This document shows, piece by piece, positions 16,590 to 25,158 of a DNA stretch of 64,000 bases. The translations under genes and the position numbers were made by a program. The DNA lies in the NCBI GenBank assembly GCA_934120735.1, contig CAKOVA010000001.1:1-64000 (forward strand), written 5' to 3'. The notes under the pieces were generated by a model. It did not search any database. It was not told where the DNA came from and was given only the letters and a program-made list of their open reading frames with translations. Position 1 is the first letter of the stretch. Every line of letters starts with the position of its first letter. The DNA is from an uncultured Prevotella sp. Its GTDB lineage: Bacteria; Bacteroidota; Bacteroidia; Bacteroidales; Bacteroidaceae.

Positions 16590-18062
16590 TTACAGCAAAT
16601 GGGTCTCGCCAATAAAGAACAGGAGTGCGTAACCCAATATCATGCTGATGATACCCACAGTTAAGCCCACCTTGAGCATGTCGTTCTGCTTGACCAGTCC
16701 TGTTGAATAGGCGATGGCGTTTGGTGGCGTTGAGATAGGCAAGCACATGGCTGAAGAAGCAGCGATGGCAATACCGATCAATATCGTAGATGTGCCGCCA
16801 ATGGAATTGAGGGTGTCGCCCATGCCTGCACATACAACGCTCAATATCGGAACCAGCAAGGCTGCTGTTGCGGTGTTGGAGATGAAGTTGGACAAGAAAT
16901 AACAAATCAATCCCGACAAAATCAGTATGATTACCGGACTAAATTCCTTGAAAGGAATGCTCTCAATGGCACGGTCGGCCAAGCCTGAACCGTTCATGCC
17001 GAGGCCTAAGGCGAATCCGCCGGCCACCATCCAGATAACACTCCAGTTGATTTCTTGCAGATCTTTTCCTGTAATGACGCCCGTAATGGCGAAAATACCC
17101 ATGGGTACCATGGCCACGGTGTTAGAGTCCATGCCGGTAATCTTACCCGGGATGAGCCAGAGAAGAATGGTGATGATGAAGGTTCCGCTTACTACCCACA
17201 TGCGCCATCCACTCTGTATGCGCCCTTTGATTTCCAACTCAATGGTCTTCTGGGTAAAGGGGAAGAATTTCAGGATAATGCGCCACGAAATGAACAGCAG
17301 GACGATGACTAATGGAAACATGAAGGCCATCCAGTTACCAAAGCCGATACCCATGTTCAGTCCTTCAGGGTCGTTGAGGGCTTGTAGTGCGATTGCGTTC
17401 GGTGGTGTGCCGATGGGCGTGGCCATACCTCCAAGGTTGGCGGCTACAGGGATGCTCATAGTCAGTGCGATGCGACCCTTACCGTTGGGTGGAAGGGCTG
17501 CGAATACAGGGGTGAGGAAGGTGAGCATCATGGCTGCCGTGGCGGTATTGCTGACAAACATGGAGAAAATACCGGTGATGAGGAGGAATCCTAAAAGTAC
17601 ATTCTCACTCTTGCGTCCGAACGGTTTGATAAGGTTACGAGCCAAAAGGACATCCAATCCCGATTTTGTCGCTGCGATGGCGAGGATGAATCCGCCCAAG
17701 AACAGGATGATAACGGGGTTGGCAAAGGTAGCCATGATATCCTTTGATTTGAGCAAGGTGCCGAATACTTCATTCTCTTCGCCCTTGAACATGGCAAGAC
17801 TGTTGTTTGAAACAGTTAAGCACATCACGGTGATGATGGCTAATGAGGTGGCCCACGAAGGCACGGCTTCGGTGATCCACGACAGGGTGGCGAATACAAA
17901 AATGGCGATGATTCGCTGTTGAATGACGGTCAATCCGTCGATGCCAAAGGTGTCAATGGGTAGGTTCCACACGATAGCGGTCACGGCTATGATTCCTAAG
18001 AAGGTAAACAGCTTCTTGAAGTCCAGCTGACCGCTCATGACGTTTTCTTTTTCTTCTTCCAT
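16590..18062 (-). CDS. SLC13/DASS family sodium-coupled anion symporter
   Basis: A 490-residue polytopic inner-membrane protein with about a dozen hydrophobic segments. It shows both family signatures twice, as expected from the inverted repeat: SNTATAAMM and GTPPNAIAL in the first half, SNTATAALL and STPPNAIAYSTG in the second half, the latter inside the long Na+/sulfate symporter signature. These clusters bind Na+ and the carboxylate or sulfate substrate. Dicarboxylates are the commonest substrates of this length class. It is monocistronic and divergent from the binding lipoprotein gene. Confidence 0.9.
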   Translation of the reverse strand: MEEEKENVMSGQLDFKKLFTFLGIIAVTAIVWNLPIDTFGIDGLTVIQQRIIAIFVFATLSWITEAVPSWATSLAIITVMCLTVSNNSLAMFKGEENEVFGTLLKSKDIMATFANPVIILFLGGFILAIAATKSGLDVLLARNLIKPFGRKSENVLLGFLLITGIFSMFVSNTATAAMMLTFLTPVFAALPPNGKGRIALTMSIPVAANLGGMATPIGTPPNAIALQALNDPEGLNMGIGFGNWMAFMFPLVIVLLFISWRIILKFFPFTQKTIELEIKGRIQSGWRMWVVSGTFIITILLWLIPGKITGMDSNTVAMVPMGIFAITGVITGKDLQEINWSVIWMVAGGFALGLGMNGSGLADRAIESIPFKEFSPVIILILSGLICYFLSNFISNTATAALLVPILSVVCAGMGDTLNSIGGTSTILIGIAIAASSAMCLPISTPPNAIAYSTGLVKQNDMLKVGLTVGIISMILGYALLFFIGETHLL

Positions 18063-18236
18063 GGTTAATTGAGTGTTTAGTTATAGTTATATTGGGCAAA
18101 GGTATGATTTTTTTGGAATAAACAAAAATTATGACACAAAATAGTAGGAAAACATTCTTTTTCCTTCTCATATTTCATGCGAACATAATGGTAGAAAGAT
18201 GAAAAATCGTGGCACTTCATTGTAGCTTTTGTTCGA

Positions 18237-18252
18237 TAATTTTGTATTTTTG
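18237..18252 (+). promoter_or_regulatory. Two adjacent -7 boxes before the binding lipoprotein gene
   Basis: TAATTTTG and TATTTTTG stand back to back and both match TAnnTTTG, about 50 bp before the start codon at 18301. Confidence 0.5.
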
Positions 18253-18300
18253 TATCGTGTTTTGGCATGGTATGTTGCATCATGTATAGAACAAAAAGAC

Positions 18301-19449
18301 ATGAAGAATAAATTTATTTTGCGTTGGTTTGGAGCTTTTGTCCTCTTAACGGTCATCTTGTTGGCGGGTTGCCGACATGGCAGTGGGTCGACAAGTTCGG
18401 GCGATGGGGAGCCATTGGCATTCAAGTATGCCCAACATATTAAGGTGGTGAAGCACCAATTGTATACGGTTGTTACACTGGTTGACCCATGGCAGGAGGG
18501 CAAGACGCTGCATACTTATGTGCTGGTGGATAGGAAAGATTCGGCTCGAATGGATCATTTGCCCGAAGGAACGTTGGTTTATACGCCTCTAATGCGCAGC
18601 GTTGTCTTCACAACAGCTCACTGCAAACTGCTCGAATATTTAGGTTGTTTGAATCAAATCGTTGGTGTTGCCGACTTGAAGTACATCCTTATTCCCTCTA
18701 TTCATGAGCGGGTACGATTGGGAAAGATTGTGGATTGTGGTGAAGGCATGGCACCCCAGTTAGAAAAAATCATCGAATTGAGGCCGCAGGCGTTGTTCTT
18801 GTCACCTTTTGAAAACAGCGGTGGTTATGGAAAGTTGGCGCAATTGGGGGCGCCCATCATTGAGATGGCCGATTATATGGAAACTTCTCCGTTGGGTAGA
18901 GCCGAGTGGATGAAATTTTATGGCATGTTGTTCGGTCAGGAAAAGCGTGCCGATTCGCTATTTAATGTTGTGGACAGTCTTTATCAAGGCTTGAAGGCGA
19001 CGGCGCAAGCGTGGCACACTGGGCGTTCAATCTTAACGGAACGCAAGACCGGTAGCGTTTGGTACTGCCCCGGAGGGATGAGTACGATGGGGCAAATGAT
19101 AGCCGATGCCAACGGAACATACGCCTTTTCGGGTGATAAGCATAGCGGTAGCCTGCCTTTATCGTTTGAGGAAGTGCTGGAAAAGGCTGGAGATAGTGAC
19201 GTGTGGGCATTCAAATTCAACGGCGAAAGGCTCATGACGAAGAAAGATTTGTTGGCCGAATATCATGGTTATGATGGATTGAAAGCGTTCAAGATGGGCC
19301 AGATTTATCAGTGTAATGGCAGTGTTAAACCTTATTTTGAGGAGACTCCTTTCCGTCCCGACCTATTATTAAGGGATCTTATCATCATGTTACATCCCGA
19401 AGCAACGGCCTTAGGCGCATTGAGATACTATGAGAAAATAGAACAATAG
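18301..19449 (+). CDS. ABC transporter substrate-binding lipoprotein (TroA/BtuF-like)
   Basis: A 382-residue periplasmic binding protein. I start it at the ATG at 18301, which gives a proper lipoprotein signal (FVLLTVILLAGC); an upstream in-frame ATG would bury that signal. TPLMRSVVFTTAHCKLLEYLG and ALFLSPFENSGGYGKL resemble class III binding proteins for iron-siderophore, haem or cobalamin. PFRPDLLLRDLIIMLHPE near the C-terminus is the usual closing helix. No permease or ATPase gene is adjacent, so it either works with a transporter encoded elsewhere or is an orphan. The ligand is unknown. Confidence 0.8.
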   Translation: MKNKFILRWFGAFVLLTVILLAGCRHGSGSTSSGDGEPLAFKYAQHIKVVKHQLYTVVTLVDPWQEGKTLHTYVLVDRKDSARMDHLPEGTLVYTPLMRSVVFTTAHCKLLEYLGCLNQIVGVADLKYILIPSIHERVRLGKIVDCGEGMAPQLEKIIELRPQALFLSPFENSGGYGKLAQLGAPIIEMADYMETSPLGRAEWMKFYGMLFGQEKRADSLFNVVDSLYQGLKATAQAWHTGRSILTERKTGSVWYCPGGMSTMGQMIADANGTYAFSGDKHSGSLPLSFEEVLEKAGDSDVWAFKFNGERLMTKKDLLAEYHGYDGLKAFKMGQIYQCNGSVKPYFEETPFRPDLLLRDLIIMLHPEATALGALRYYEKIEQ

Positions 19450-19508
19450 GTGTGATATGGACGATTCGGCATCACGCTTTCGACAGTAAAGTATCGTGCA
19501 CAAACACA

Positions 19509-19538
19509 AAAAAGACAATCCGTATGGACTGTCTTTTT
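19509..19538. terminator. Bidirectional terminator between the binding lipoprotein gene and pheS
   Basis: AAAAAGACAATCC and GGACTGTCTTTTT form a 13-bp stem (one mismatch) with a GTAT loop. A-run and U-run flank the stem on both strands, which suits the two convergent genes. Confidence 0.8.
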
Positions 19539-19595
19539 GTAGTTATTTGATGGCACAGGCAGGTGATATCAGCTTACTGTCCGTGTCTTTTGTCA

Positions 19596-20633
19596 TTAAT
19601 AGGCTGCCTCGAACTCCTTCAAGAAGCGCAGGTCATTCTCTGAGAACATGCGCAAGTCGCTTACACGATACTTCAGATTGGTGATGCGTTCCACGCCCAT
19701 TCCGAAGGCATAGCCGCTGTATACCTTACTATCTATGCCGCAAGATTCCAGCACGTTGGGGTCAACCATGCCGCAACCGAGTATCTCTACCCAACCTGTG
19801 TGCTTGCAGAAGGCACAACCATCACCACCACAAATGAAACAAGAGATATCCATTTCGGCACTTGGCTCGGTGAAAGGGAAGTAGCTGGGGCGCAGTCTGA
19901 TGTCGGTATCCGGACCGAACATCTCACGTGCAAAGGTCAACAATACCTGCTTGAGGTCGGTAAACGACACGTTCTTGTCAATATATAGACCCTCTACTTG
20001 ATGGAAGAAGCAGTGCGCGCGGGCCGAGATGGCCTCGTTGCGGTAAACTCTTCCCGGGCAGATGATACGGATAGGAGGTTGATGGGTCTCCATATAGTGC
20101 GACTGGTCACCTGATGTATGTGAGCGCAGCAATATGTTTTTGGTCACGTCATTGGGATGTTTGCTCACGAAGAATGTGTCTTGCATGTCGCGGGCAGGAT
20201 GATCTGACGCAAAATTAAGCTTGGTAAAAACGTGCAAATCGTCATCAATCTCTGGTCCATCAGCCAACACAAAGCCCATGCGTTGAAAGATATCGCAGAT
20301 TTGATTCTTCACGATGGTCAGTGGATGTCGTGTCCCCAAGCGGATAGGATAGGGTGTACGAGTCAAGTCAATGTCATCAGAAGCATCGGCGGTAGTCTGT
20401 ACTTCCTCTTTCAAGGCATTGATTTTGTCCAACGCCATCTGCTTCAATTCATTGATTTTCATGCCTACTGTTTTCTTCTCATCAGCGGCCACGTTGCGGA
20501 AATCGGCCATCAAAGCATTGATTTCACCTTTCTTACTGAGGTATTTCAGGCGCAACCGTTCAACTTCTTCCGCGTTCTTGGCTGAAAGATTGCTTACTTC
20601 GTGCAGAAGCTCATCTATTTTATCAAGTATCAT
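19596..20633 (-). CDS. pheS: Phenylalanine--tRNA ligase alpha subunit
   Basis: It is the catalytic subunit of the heterotetrameric enzyme that charges tRNA-Phe. The 345-residue protein has an N-terminal coiled coil (about 1-85), then class II motifs: HPLTIVKNQICDIF, the motif 2 region LLRSHTSGDQSHYM with ICPGRVYRNEAISARAHCFFHQVEGL, and motif 3 YAFGMGVERITNLKY. SYFPFTEPSAEMDISC is the phenylalanine pocket region. The beta subunit gene is not adjacent, which is common in Bacteroidales. Confidence 0.96.
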   Translation of the reverse strand: MILDKIDELLHEVSNLSAKNAEEVERLRLKYLSKKGEINALMADFRNVAADEKKTVGMKINELKQMALDKINALKEEVQTTADASDDIDLTRTPYPIRLGTRHPLTIVKNQICDIFQRMGFVLADGPEIDDDLHVFTKLNFASDHPARDMQDTFFVSKHPNDVTKNILLRSHTSGDQSHYMETHQPPIRIICPGRVYRNEAISARAHCFFHQVEGLYIDKNVSFTDLKQVLLTFAREMFGPDTDIRLRPSYFPFTEPSAEMDISCFICGGDGCAFCKHTGWVEILGCGMVDPNVLESCGIDSKVYSGYAFGMGVERITNLKYRVSDLRMFSENDLRFLKEFEAAY

Positions 20634-20707
20634 ACTTTATAATAATTTCCTACTGCAAAGGTACTATTTTTTAAGTTAAAAAGAAGACTTATATCAAAAT
20701 TAAGTCG

Positions 20708-20715
20708 TAATTTTG
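20708..20715 (+). promoter_or_regulatory. -7 box of the DUF4348 lipoprotein gene
   Basis: TAATTTTG, followed by GCATAAAATA and, nine bases on, ACCTT. The same TGCATAAAATA...ACCTT arrangement follows the middle -7 box of the pantothenate kinase gene (8522-8550). It lies about 105 bp before the start codon. Confidence 0.5.
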
Positions 20716-20819
20716 CATAAAATAAATGGTACCTTCGTCCAAAAATGCCGTGTATTCATTGGAATGAGAAGGGGTATGTTAGTAAAAAATGAGAGGATTT
20801 TATAAGCAAAAGCGTTCGT

Positions 20820-21677
20820 ATGAGAAAATTTACTTTCTTCGTTTTGGCATTGATGATGTTGATATCGGTCCTGTTTTCCACAACGGGATGTGTTGATAAA
20901 AAGCCTCAAGCTGTTGATACCTTGGCGGTTGATTCCATTGAAGAGGATAGTGTTGACGAGGATACGCTGTCAAACATGATTGCTGAATCACCCATGTCGA
21001 AGTCAGCCGACGAGCTGTTTGACGACTTTATCTTTAATTTTGCCGCGAACAGAAAGCTGCAGCTCAAGCGTGTGAAGTTTCCACTTCCTGTGATGAAGCA
21101 TGGAGAACAGGCCGATGAAATCAAGAAAGAGCAGTGGAAGATGGACTACTTTTTCATGAAACAAGGCTATTTTACGCTCATTTTTGACAACCTCAAACAG
21201 ATGGAAGTGATGAAAGACACGTCGGTGAACCAGGTGACTGTTGAAAAGATATTGTTCAAAAACAAAACCGTCAAGCAGTATGTTTTCAACCGAATCAATG
21301 GTGAGTTTATGCTAACTTCGATTGTTTACCAGCCAATACACGAGAGTGTCAACGGCTCTTTTTTGCAGTTTTACCAACGATTTGCTGTCGACAGTGCTTT
21401 TCAGGTGCGTAGTATGAACGAAACTGTTGAGTTTACAGCTCCCGATCCCGATGACGATTTTGGTACCATCACGGGTTCTATTGTTCCCGAACAGTGGTCG
21501 GCGTTCAAGCCACCCATCATCCCCAAAGGAAATATTTACAATATAGTTTATGGTCAGAAGCATAAACGAGGGAATCAAAAAATCTTTGTTGTGCGTGGCA
21601 TTGCTACCGATTTGGAGAATATCATGGTGTTCCGTCGGCAGAAGTCTGAATGGAAATTGATGAAATTTAATAGCTGA
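20820..21677 (+). CDS. DUF4348 family lipoprotein
   Basis: A 285-residue secreted lipoprotein: signal LMMLISVLFSTTGC with the lipid-anchored Cys near residue 24, then an acidic low-complexity linker rich in D, E and S (about 35-60). The folded part begins at SADELFDDFIFNFAANRKLQ and continues with LKRVKFPLPV, which I recognise as DUF4348, a Bacteroidota family of unknown function. It is followed by a 10-bp gap and murB, so it may be part of that operon, but no functional link is evident. Confidence 0.75.
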   Translation: MRKFTFFVLALMMLISVLFSTTGCVDKKPQAVDTLAVDSIEEDSVDEDTLSNMIAESPMSKSADELFDDFIFNFAANRKLQLKRVKFPLPVMKHGEQADEIKKEQWKMDYFFMKQGYFTLIFDNLKQMEVMKDTSVNQVTVEKILFKNKTVKQYVFNRINGEFMLTSIVYQPIHESVNGSFLQFYQRFAVDSAFQVRSMNETVEFTAPDPDDDFGTITGSIVPEQWSAFKPPIIPKGNIYNIVYGQKHKRGNQKIFVVRGIATDLENIMVFRRQKSEWKLMKFNS

Positions 21678-21687
21678 TAGAGTAGGG

Positions 21688-22701
21688 ATGAGAGATATAC
21701 ACAACCATAGTTTGCTGCATCACAATACGTTCGGCATCGATGTTTCGTGCCGTCGTTTCATCGAGTTTGATACGAAAGCCGAACTTCTCGAAGCGCTTTT
21801 ACGGCTCACCGAGGCCGATTATCCCATCATGTCATTGGGAAAAGGCAGCAACCTGTTGTTGACAAAAGATTTTGATGGCACCGTTTTGTGTTCGAACATC
21901 CGTTCGGTAGACATCGCGATTAATAACCATCAGGCTGTCATCAAGAGCGGCAGTGGCGTGGTGTGGGACGATTTAGTCGCCACTTGTGTTGAGCAAGGAG
22001 CTTACGGTCTGGAAAATCTTTCTTTGATTCCCGGCACGGTAGGCGCTGCGGCCGTGCAGAACATCGGTGCTTACGGCAGCGAGGTCAATCACTTCATCCA
22101 CTCCGTAACGGCTGTAGAAATCGCCACGGGACATGAGGTAACCTTCGCTCGCGCTGATTGTCAATACGCCTACCGATACAGCAAGTTCAAGGATGAGTGG
22201 AAAAATAGGTTTGTCATCACCCATGTTGAGTTCCGTTTTGACTGCACCTACCGTCCCCATTTAGATTATGGTAACATTCGAGCAGCATTGCAGCGACAGG
22301 GAATAGAACACCCCACGCCACAGCAATTGCGCCAAACCATCATTGCCATTCGTCAGGCCAAACTGCCCGATCCACAGGTGCAAGGCAACGCAGGCAGCTT
22401 CTTTATGAACCCCATTGTTGACCGAAAGGTGTATGAACACCTGGCCATGCAATATCCTCAGATGCCCCATTATACCATAGATGATGAACATGAGAAGATT
22501 CCAGCCGGTTGGTTGATTGACCAATGTGGGTGGAAAGGCCGTTCCATGGGGCCCGCCGGCGTGCACGACAAGCAAGCACTTGTGCTGGTGAATCGTGGTG
22601 GAGCCACCGGAAGCGATATTGTAAAGTTGTGTGAGGCCATACGGCATGATGTTTTCCAACGCTTCGGCATCATCATCAAACCGGAGGTAAACATCTTATG
22701 A
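21688..22701 (+). CDS. murB: UDP-N-acetylenolpyruvoylglucosamine reductase
   Basis: The FAD enzyme reduces the enolpyruvyl group to give UDP-N-acetylmuramic acid for peptidoglycan. The 337-residue protein is of E. coli type: FAD-binding motifs LGKGSNLLL (about 51-59) and GLENLSLIPGTVGAAAVQNIGAYG (about 111-134, in part), YRYSKFK, the catalytic Ser in GNAGSFFMNP and the late Glu in IIIKPEV. Its stop overlaps the MBL hydrolase start (ATGA at 22698-22701). Confidence 0.96.
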   Translation: MRDIHNHSLLHHNTFGIDVSCRRFIEFDTKAELLEALLRLTEADYPIMSLGKGSNLLLTKDFDGTVLCSNIRSVDIAINNHQAVIKSGSGVVWDDLVATCVEQGAYGLENLSLIPGTVGAAAVQNIGAYGSEVNHFIHSVTAVEIATGHEVTFARADCQYAYRYSKFKDEWKNRFVITHVEFRFDCTYRPHLDYGNIRAALQRQGIEHPTPQQLRQTIIAIRQAKLPDPQVQGNAGSFFMNPIVDRKVYEHLAMQYPQMPHYTIDDEHEKIPAGWLIDQCGWKGRSMGPAGVHDKQALVLVNRGGATGSDIVKLCEAIRHDVFQRFGIIIKPEVNIL

Positions 22702-23459
22702 GATTAACATTCTTGGGTACCGGCACGTCGGGTGGCGTCCCTTCTTTGGGATGTCATTGTGCGGTATGTGAGAGCACTGACCCACATGATAAGCGTTTGC
22801 GAACGGCTGCTTTGCTGGAAACGCAAACGACGAGGATTCTCATTGACTGTGGCCCTGACATCCGTCAACAGCTTATGCCCTTCGCTTTTACTCCGTTAGA
22901 TGGTGTGTTGCTCACGCATGTTCATTATGACCATGTGGCCGGCATCGACGATTTGCGACCCTTCTGCGTGTTCGGTTCCGTACATGTTTTTGCTGACCAA
23001 CAAACGGTAGATCAGCTGCATCAGACCATGCCTTATTGTTTTACGGAGAAACTTTATCCCGGTGTGCCACGGCTCGACTTAACCCCTGTGGTCCCACATC
23101 AACCCCTAATCGTCGGGGATGTCGAGGTGTTGCCTTTCCAGGTGATGCATGACAAGCTGCCTATCTTGGGTTATCGGTTTGGCACCCTTGCCTATATCAC
23201 GGACATGAAGACCATCGATGAGGCCGAATATGCCTATCTTGAAGGCATCGACACGCTCGTTGTGAATGCGCTGAGGTATCAGCCGCAACACCATTCGCAC
23301 ATGACGGTAGATGAGGCAGTGGCCTTTGCCAAGCGCATTGAAGCCCACCGAACCTATTTTGTACACATGAACCACGACGTGGGTTTTCATGAAGAAGTGA
23401 ACAAACGGCTGCCCGCTGGCATGCAATTGGCTTATGATGGATTGCAGATAGATGTGTAA
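22698..23459 (+). CDS. MBL-fold metallo-hydrolase (PhnP-like)
   Basis: A 253-residue metallo-beta-lactamase-fold phosphodiesterase-type enzyme. N-terminal LTFLGTGTSGGVPSLGCHC, the metal motif LTHVHYDHVAGIDDLRPF (HxHxDH, about 72-89), His in VMHDKLPILGYRFG, Asp in AYITDM, and a late HMNHD histidine. The PhnP/Lipoate-like branch hydrolyses cyclic phosphodiesters; the physiological substrate is unknown. It is translationally coupled to murB, an arrangement I believe is common in Bacteroidales. Confidence 0.88.
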   Translation: MRLTFLGTGTSGGVPSLGCHCAVCESTDPHDKRLRTAALLETQTTRILIDCGPDIRQQLMPFAFTPLDGVLLTHVHYDHVAGIDDLRPFCVFGSVHVFADQQTVDQLHQTMPYCFTEKLYPGVPRLDLTPVVPHQPLIVGDVEVLPFQVMHDKLPILGYRFGTLAYITDMKTIDEAEYAYLEGIDTLVVNALRYQPQHHSHMTVDEAVAFAKRIEAHRTYFVHMNHDVGFHEEVNKRLPAGMQLAYDGLQIDV

Positions 23460-23573
23460 AAAGTACGTCGTTTGCATTCGTCAACAATTTATGGGCAAAT
23501 TGTGTCTTCTTGTCAAAAATACCTTTAGTTCGATTAAAAATAGTTATAAAAAGTCCAAATTCATGGCCAAATC

Positions 23574-23673
23574 TTGCAGATACGATATCATTTCGTATCT
23601 TTGCAATGTGTTTTTCATAGTATTAGATTTAAGGTTAATAAGATTGAGAGTACGGCGGTACTCTTTTTTTTTT
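23574..23673 (+). ncRNA. Candidate small RNA with own promoter and terminator
   Basis: A compact unit without a gene: TTG (23574-23576), a 19-bp spacer, TATCTTTG (23596-23603), then about 65 nt ending in an intrinsic terminator (AGAGTAC 23647-23653, loop GGCG, GTACTCT 23658-23664, ten T residues to 23673). The transcribed part has GTGTTTTTCATAGTATTAG followed by ATTTAAGGTTAA. From memory, this leader-like sequence recurs in Bacteroidales genomes, sometimes ahead of genes, but I cannot name an Rfam family. It may be a free small RNA or an attenuated leader of a lost gene. Confidence 0.55.
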
Positions 23674-23851
23674 GCTCATAAATCATTAAAATTACGACAC
23701 ATACCTTGCTCGTTGGCAGCATGAACACAGCTTTCCAGCAGCGACTGTCAGTGCCTACCACCCCGAAACCAATACAGAAGTCACACCATTTTGAAAGCTC
23801 TACTTTATCACTCACCGTATCGTCATGAATAAGATTTCGGAGAAAAGTGCA
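23674..23851. other. Gap with no recognised gene after the small RNA candidate
   Basis: A 35-codon ATG frame at 23721-23828 (begins MNTAFQQRLSVPT) is the only thing that could follow the leader-like RNA. I recognise no family and no ribosome-binding site. It may be a remnant. Confidence 0.3.
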
Positions 23852-24232
23852 GATGAATTTTCTTGACAACCGACCTTTTCATGCTTGGCGAATTTGCAAA
23901 CAACCATCCGTCTTGTCACAAATACGCCCAAAATGAGCGATTTTTATATATCATTCATACACAGGTATTTATAAATATATGATGCTGTTTCGTGCCAATT
24001 TGATAAGTCTTTATATTCCAAAAGCAATGCTTTTAGGGTGCAATATGCATGCTTTTACTGCTCAAAAGCATGTTGATTGGTAGCCAAAGTGATGCTTTTT
24101 TGCGCATAAAGTCAATACTTTAGTGATAAAATTCGATTTTTCTGGCTCCAAAATCTCTGTTTTGCATCCTCCAAGCCTATCGTTTTTTTTCTAGTTTGAA
24201 AGTTTACAGGTGCCGTTTTAGGGGTGATAATT
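23852..24232 (+). repeat. Dispersed intergenic element, copy C
   Basis: Entry GATGAATTTTCTTGACAAC at 23852, a degenerate inverted repeat around GGCGAATTTGCAA / ACAAATACGCCC, an AT-rich part with ATATAT words, five exact 22-nt units (starts 24019, 24041, 24063, 24085, 24107), then GCATCCTCCAAGCCTATCG, TTTTTTCTAG and GCCGTTTTAGGGG. Units 2 and 3 together form the hairpin CATGCTTTT / AAAAGCATG. It lies between convergent genes. Confidence 0.85.
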
Positions 24233-24475
24233 GTTGAATAAACACAACAAAAATTGCAACTTGTATTTAAGTTGGTCAATCGGCAATAATATTGTCAGCG
24301 GGTGGGTTTTCTATCGCTTTTTCAGGAGAGGTTCATCTGGTAAACTAACTATCAACAACGATACGGGTTATGTAGTCGTCAGCTCAGTTTACGAATGGAA
24401 ACTTGATTTTAGAGCCAGACTTAAGCTTGATGAAGATCGTGTCAATGCTTTTGAACGGCAATACCAGTGGGGGCG
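24233..24475. other. Gap with no supported gene
   Basis: A 94-codon frame crosses this stretch (24231-24515) but ends inside the terminator of the opposite gene, has no recognisable domain and no promoter; I do not call it. Nothing else is evident. Confidence 0.3.
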
Positions 24476-24508
24476 CAAAAAAAATGACAACCGTCAATCG
24501 GTTGTCAT
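24476..24508 (-). terminator. Terminator of the YtxH/holin-like operon
   Basis: ATGACAACCG and CGGTTGTCAT form a perfect 10-bp stem with a 5-nt loop. On the minus strand it is followed by eight T residues, 21 bp after the last gene of the operon. Confidence 0.85.
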
Positions 24509-24529
24509 AGTTTAGTTTCTGAAAAAAAA

Positions 24530-24796
24530 TTATCTTCTTTTCTTGAATTTTCTGTACAATTTCCAGGCCAACAGCACGCCGTCGAAGATGCCAGTCCCAG
24601 TGTTCATCAACCCCGATATACGTTTCGAGGGCAGCTTTGATGTCAGCGTGGCTGGCTTGTTGAACATGCTGTTCCAAAGATGCCGCATGCCTTCGTCATC
24701 CTTCCTGATGCTTTTCAAAATCTGGTCTTTGCGTATCCTGATTTCTGTGAGCGACTTATATTGTGCGGGAGCGTTATTATCTGTATTGTTTGTCAT
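24530..24796 (-). CDS. Small basic protein of the YtxH/holin-like operon
   Basis: An 88-residue protein with a polar N-terminus (MTNNTDNNAPAQYKSLTEI), a middle rich in Lys and Arg (IRIRKDQILKSIRKDDEG), one moderately hydrophobic segment (GTGIFDGVLLAWKLYRKF) and a very basic end (KKRR). I do not recognise a named domain. It is the last gene of a three-gene operon, separated by one base from the holin-like gene. By position it matches the third small gene (YqjK-like) of YqjD-YqjE-YqjK-type operons, but this is inference from context only. Confidence 0.7.
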   Translation of the reverse strand: MTNNTDNNAPAQYKSLTEIRIRKDQILKSIRKDDEGMRHLWNSMFNKPATLTSKLPSKRISGLMNTGTGIFDGVLLAWKLYRKFKKRR

Positions 24797-24797
24797 G

Positions 24798-25148
24798 TCA
24801 CTTCTCCATTAATAGGCTTGCCAGAAACCTGACAAGTGGTCGCTCTATCCACTGTTTGCGGAAGAGGAAGAACAACAAAAAGATGAATAAATAGCCTCCA
24901 GCCACAATCAGGAAGCCAAAAGGCAGGCCCACGTGCGGTTCGAGCGCGTATGCTGCTGCGAACGACACGTAGATGAGTGCCAATATCATGATGATGGAAA
25001 GCGCTGTGACCAAGGTGATAACTGTGATGAGACGTACCACCTTCTCAATCACATCGAGCTTCGCATATTCTGTCTGAAGCCCGATGTAATGTTTGAATAT
25101 ATCGACCAAACGGCCGATGGTCTCAACGTTCTGATCGTTTGAAAACAT
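24798..25148 (-). CDS. Phage-holin-superfamily (DUF1469/YqjE-like) membrane protein
   Basis: A 116-residue protein with an N-terminal amphipathic helix (IGRLVDIFKHYIGLQTEYAK) and two strong transmembrane segments (about 45-66 and 75-98), the layout of the actinobacterial holin-X/YqjE superfamily. Despite the family name it is not a phage gene. Related proteins sit in the inner membrane and are linked to stationary phase or stress. It lies 10 bp downstream of the YtxH gene. Confidence 0.8.
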   Translation of the reverse strand: MFSNDQNVETIGRLVDIFKHYIGLQTEYAKLDVIEKVVRLITVITLVTALSIIMILALIYVSFAAAYALEPHVGLPFGFLIVAGGYLFIFLLFFLFRKQWIERPLVRFLASLLMEK

Positions 25149-25158
25149 ATACTAATGT

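Noticed and set aside
16927-17922. 331-codon open frame on the plus strand opposite the SLC13 symporter gene
   Set aside because: It is a compositional shadow: rich in Met, Pro and Arg, no domain, and it lies fully inside a clearly functional gene.
24019-24128. CRISPR array
   Set aside because: The 22-nt units are contiguous, degenerate and have no unique spacers; no cas genes are nearby.
24231-24515. 94-codon plus-strand frame after element copy C
   Set aside because: Starts in the element's exit region, ends in the opposite operon's terminator stem, and shows no domain or promoter.
24798-25148. Prophage holin
   Set aside because: The domain is named after phage holins, but the gene is in a YtxH-type chromosomal operon and no other phage gene is present.
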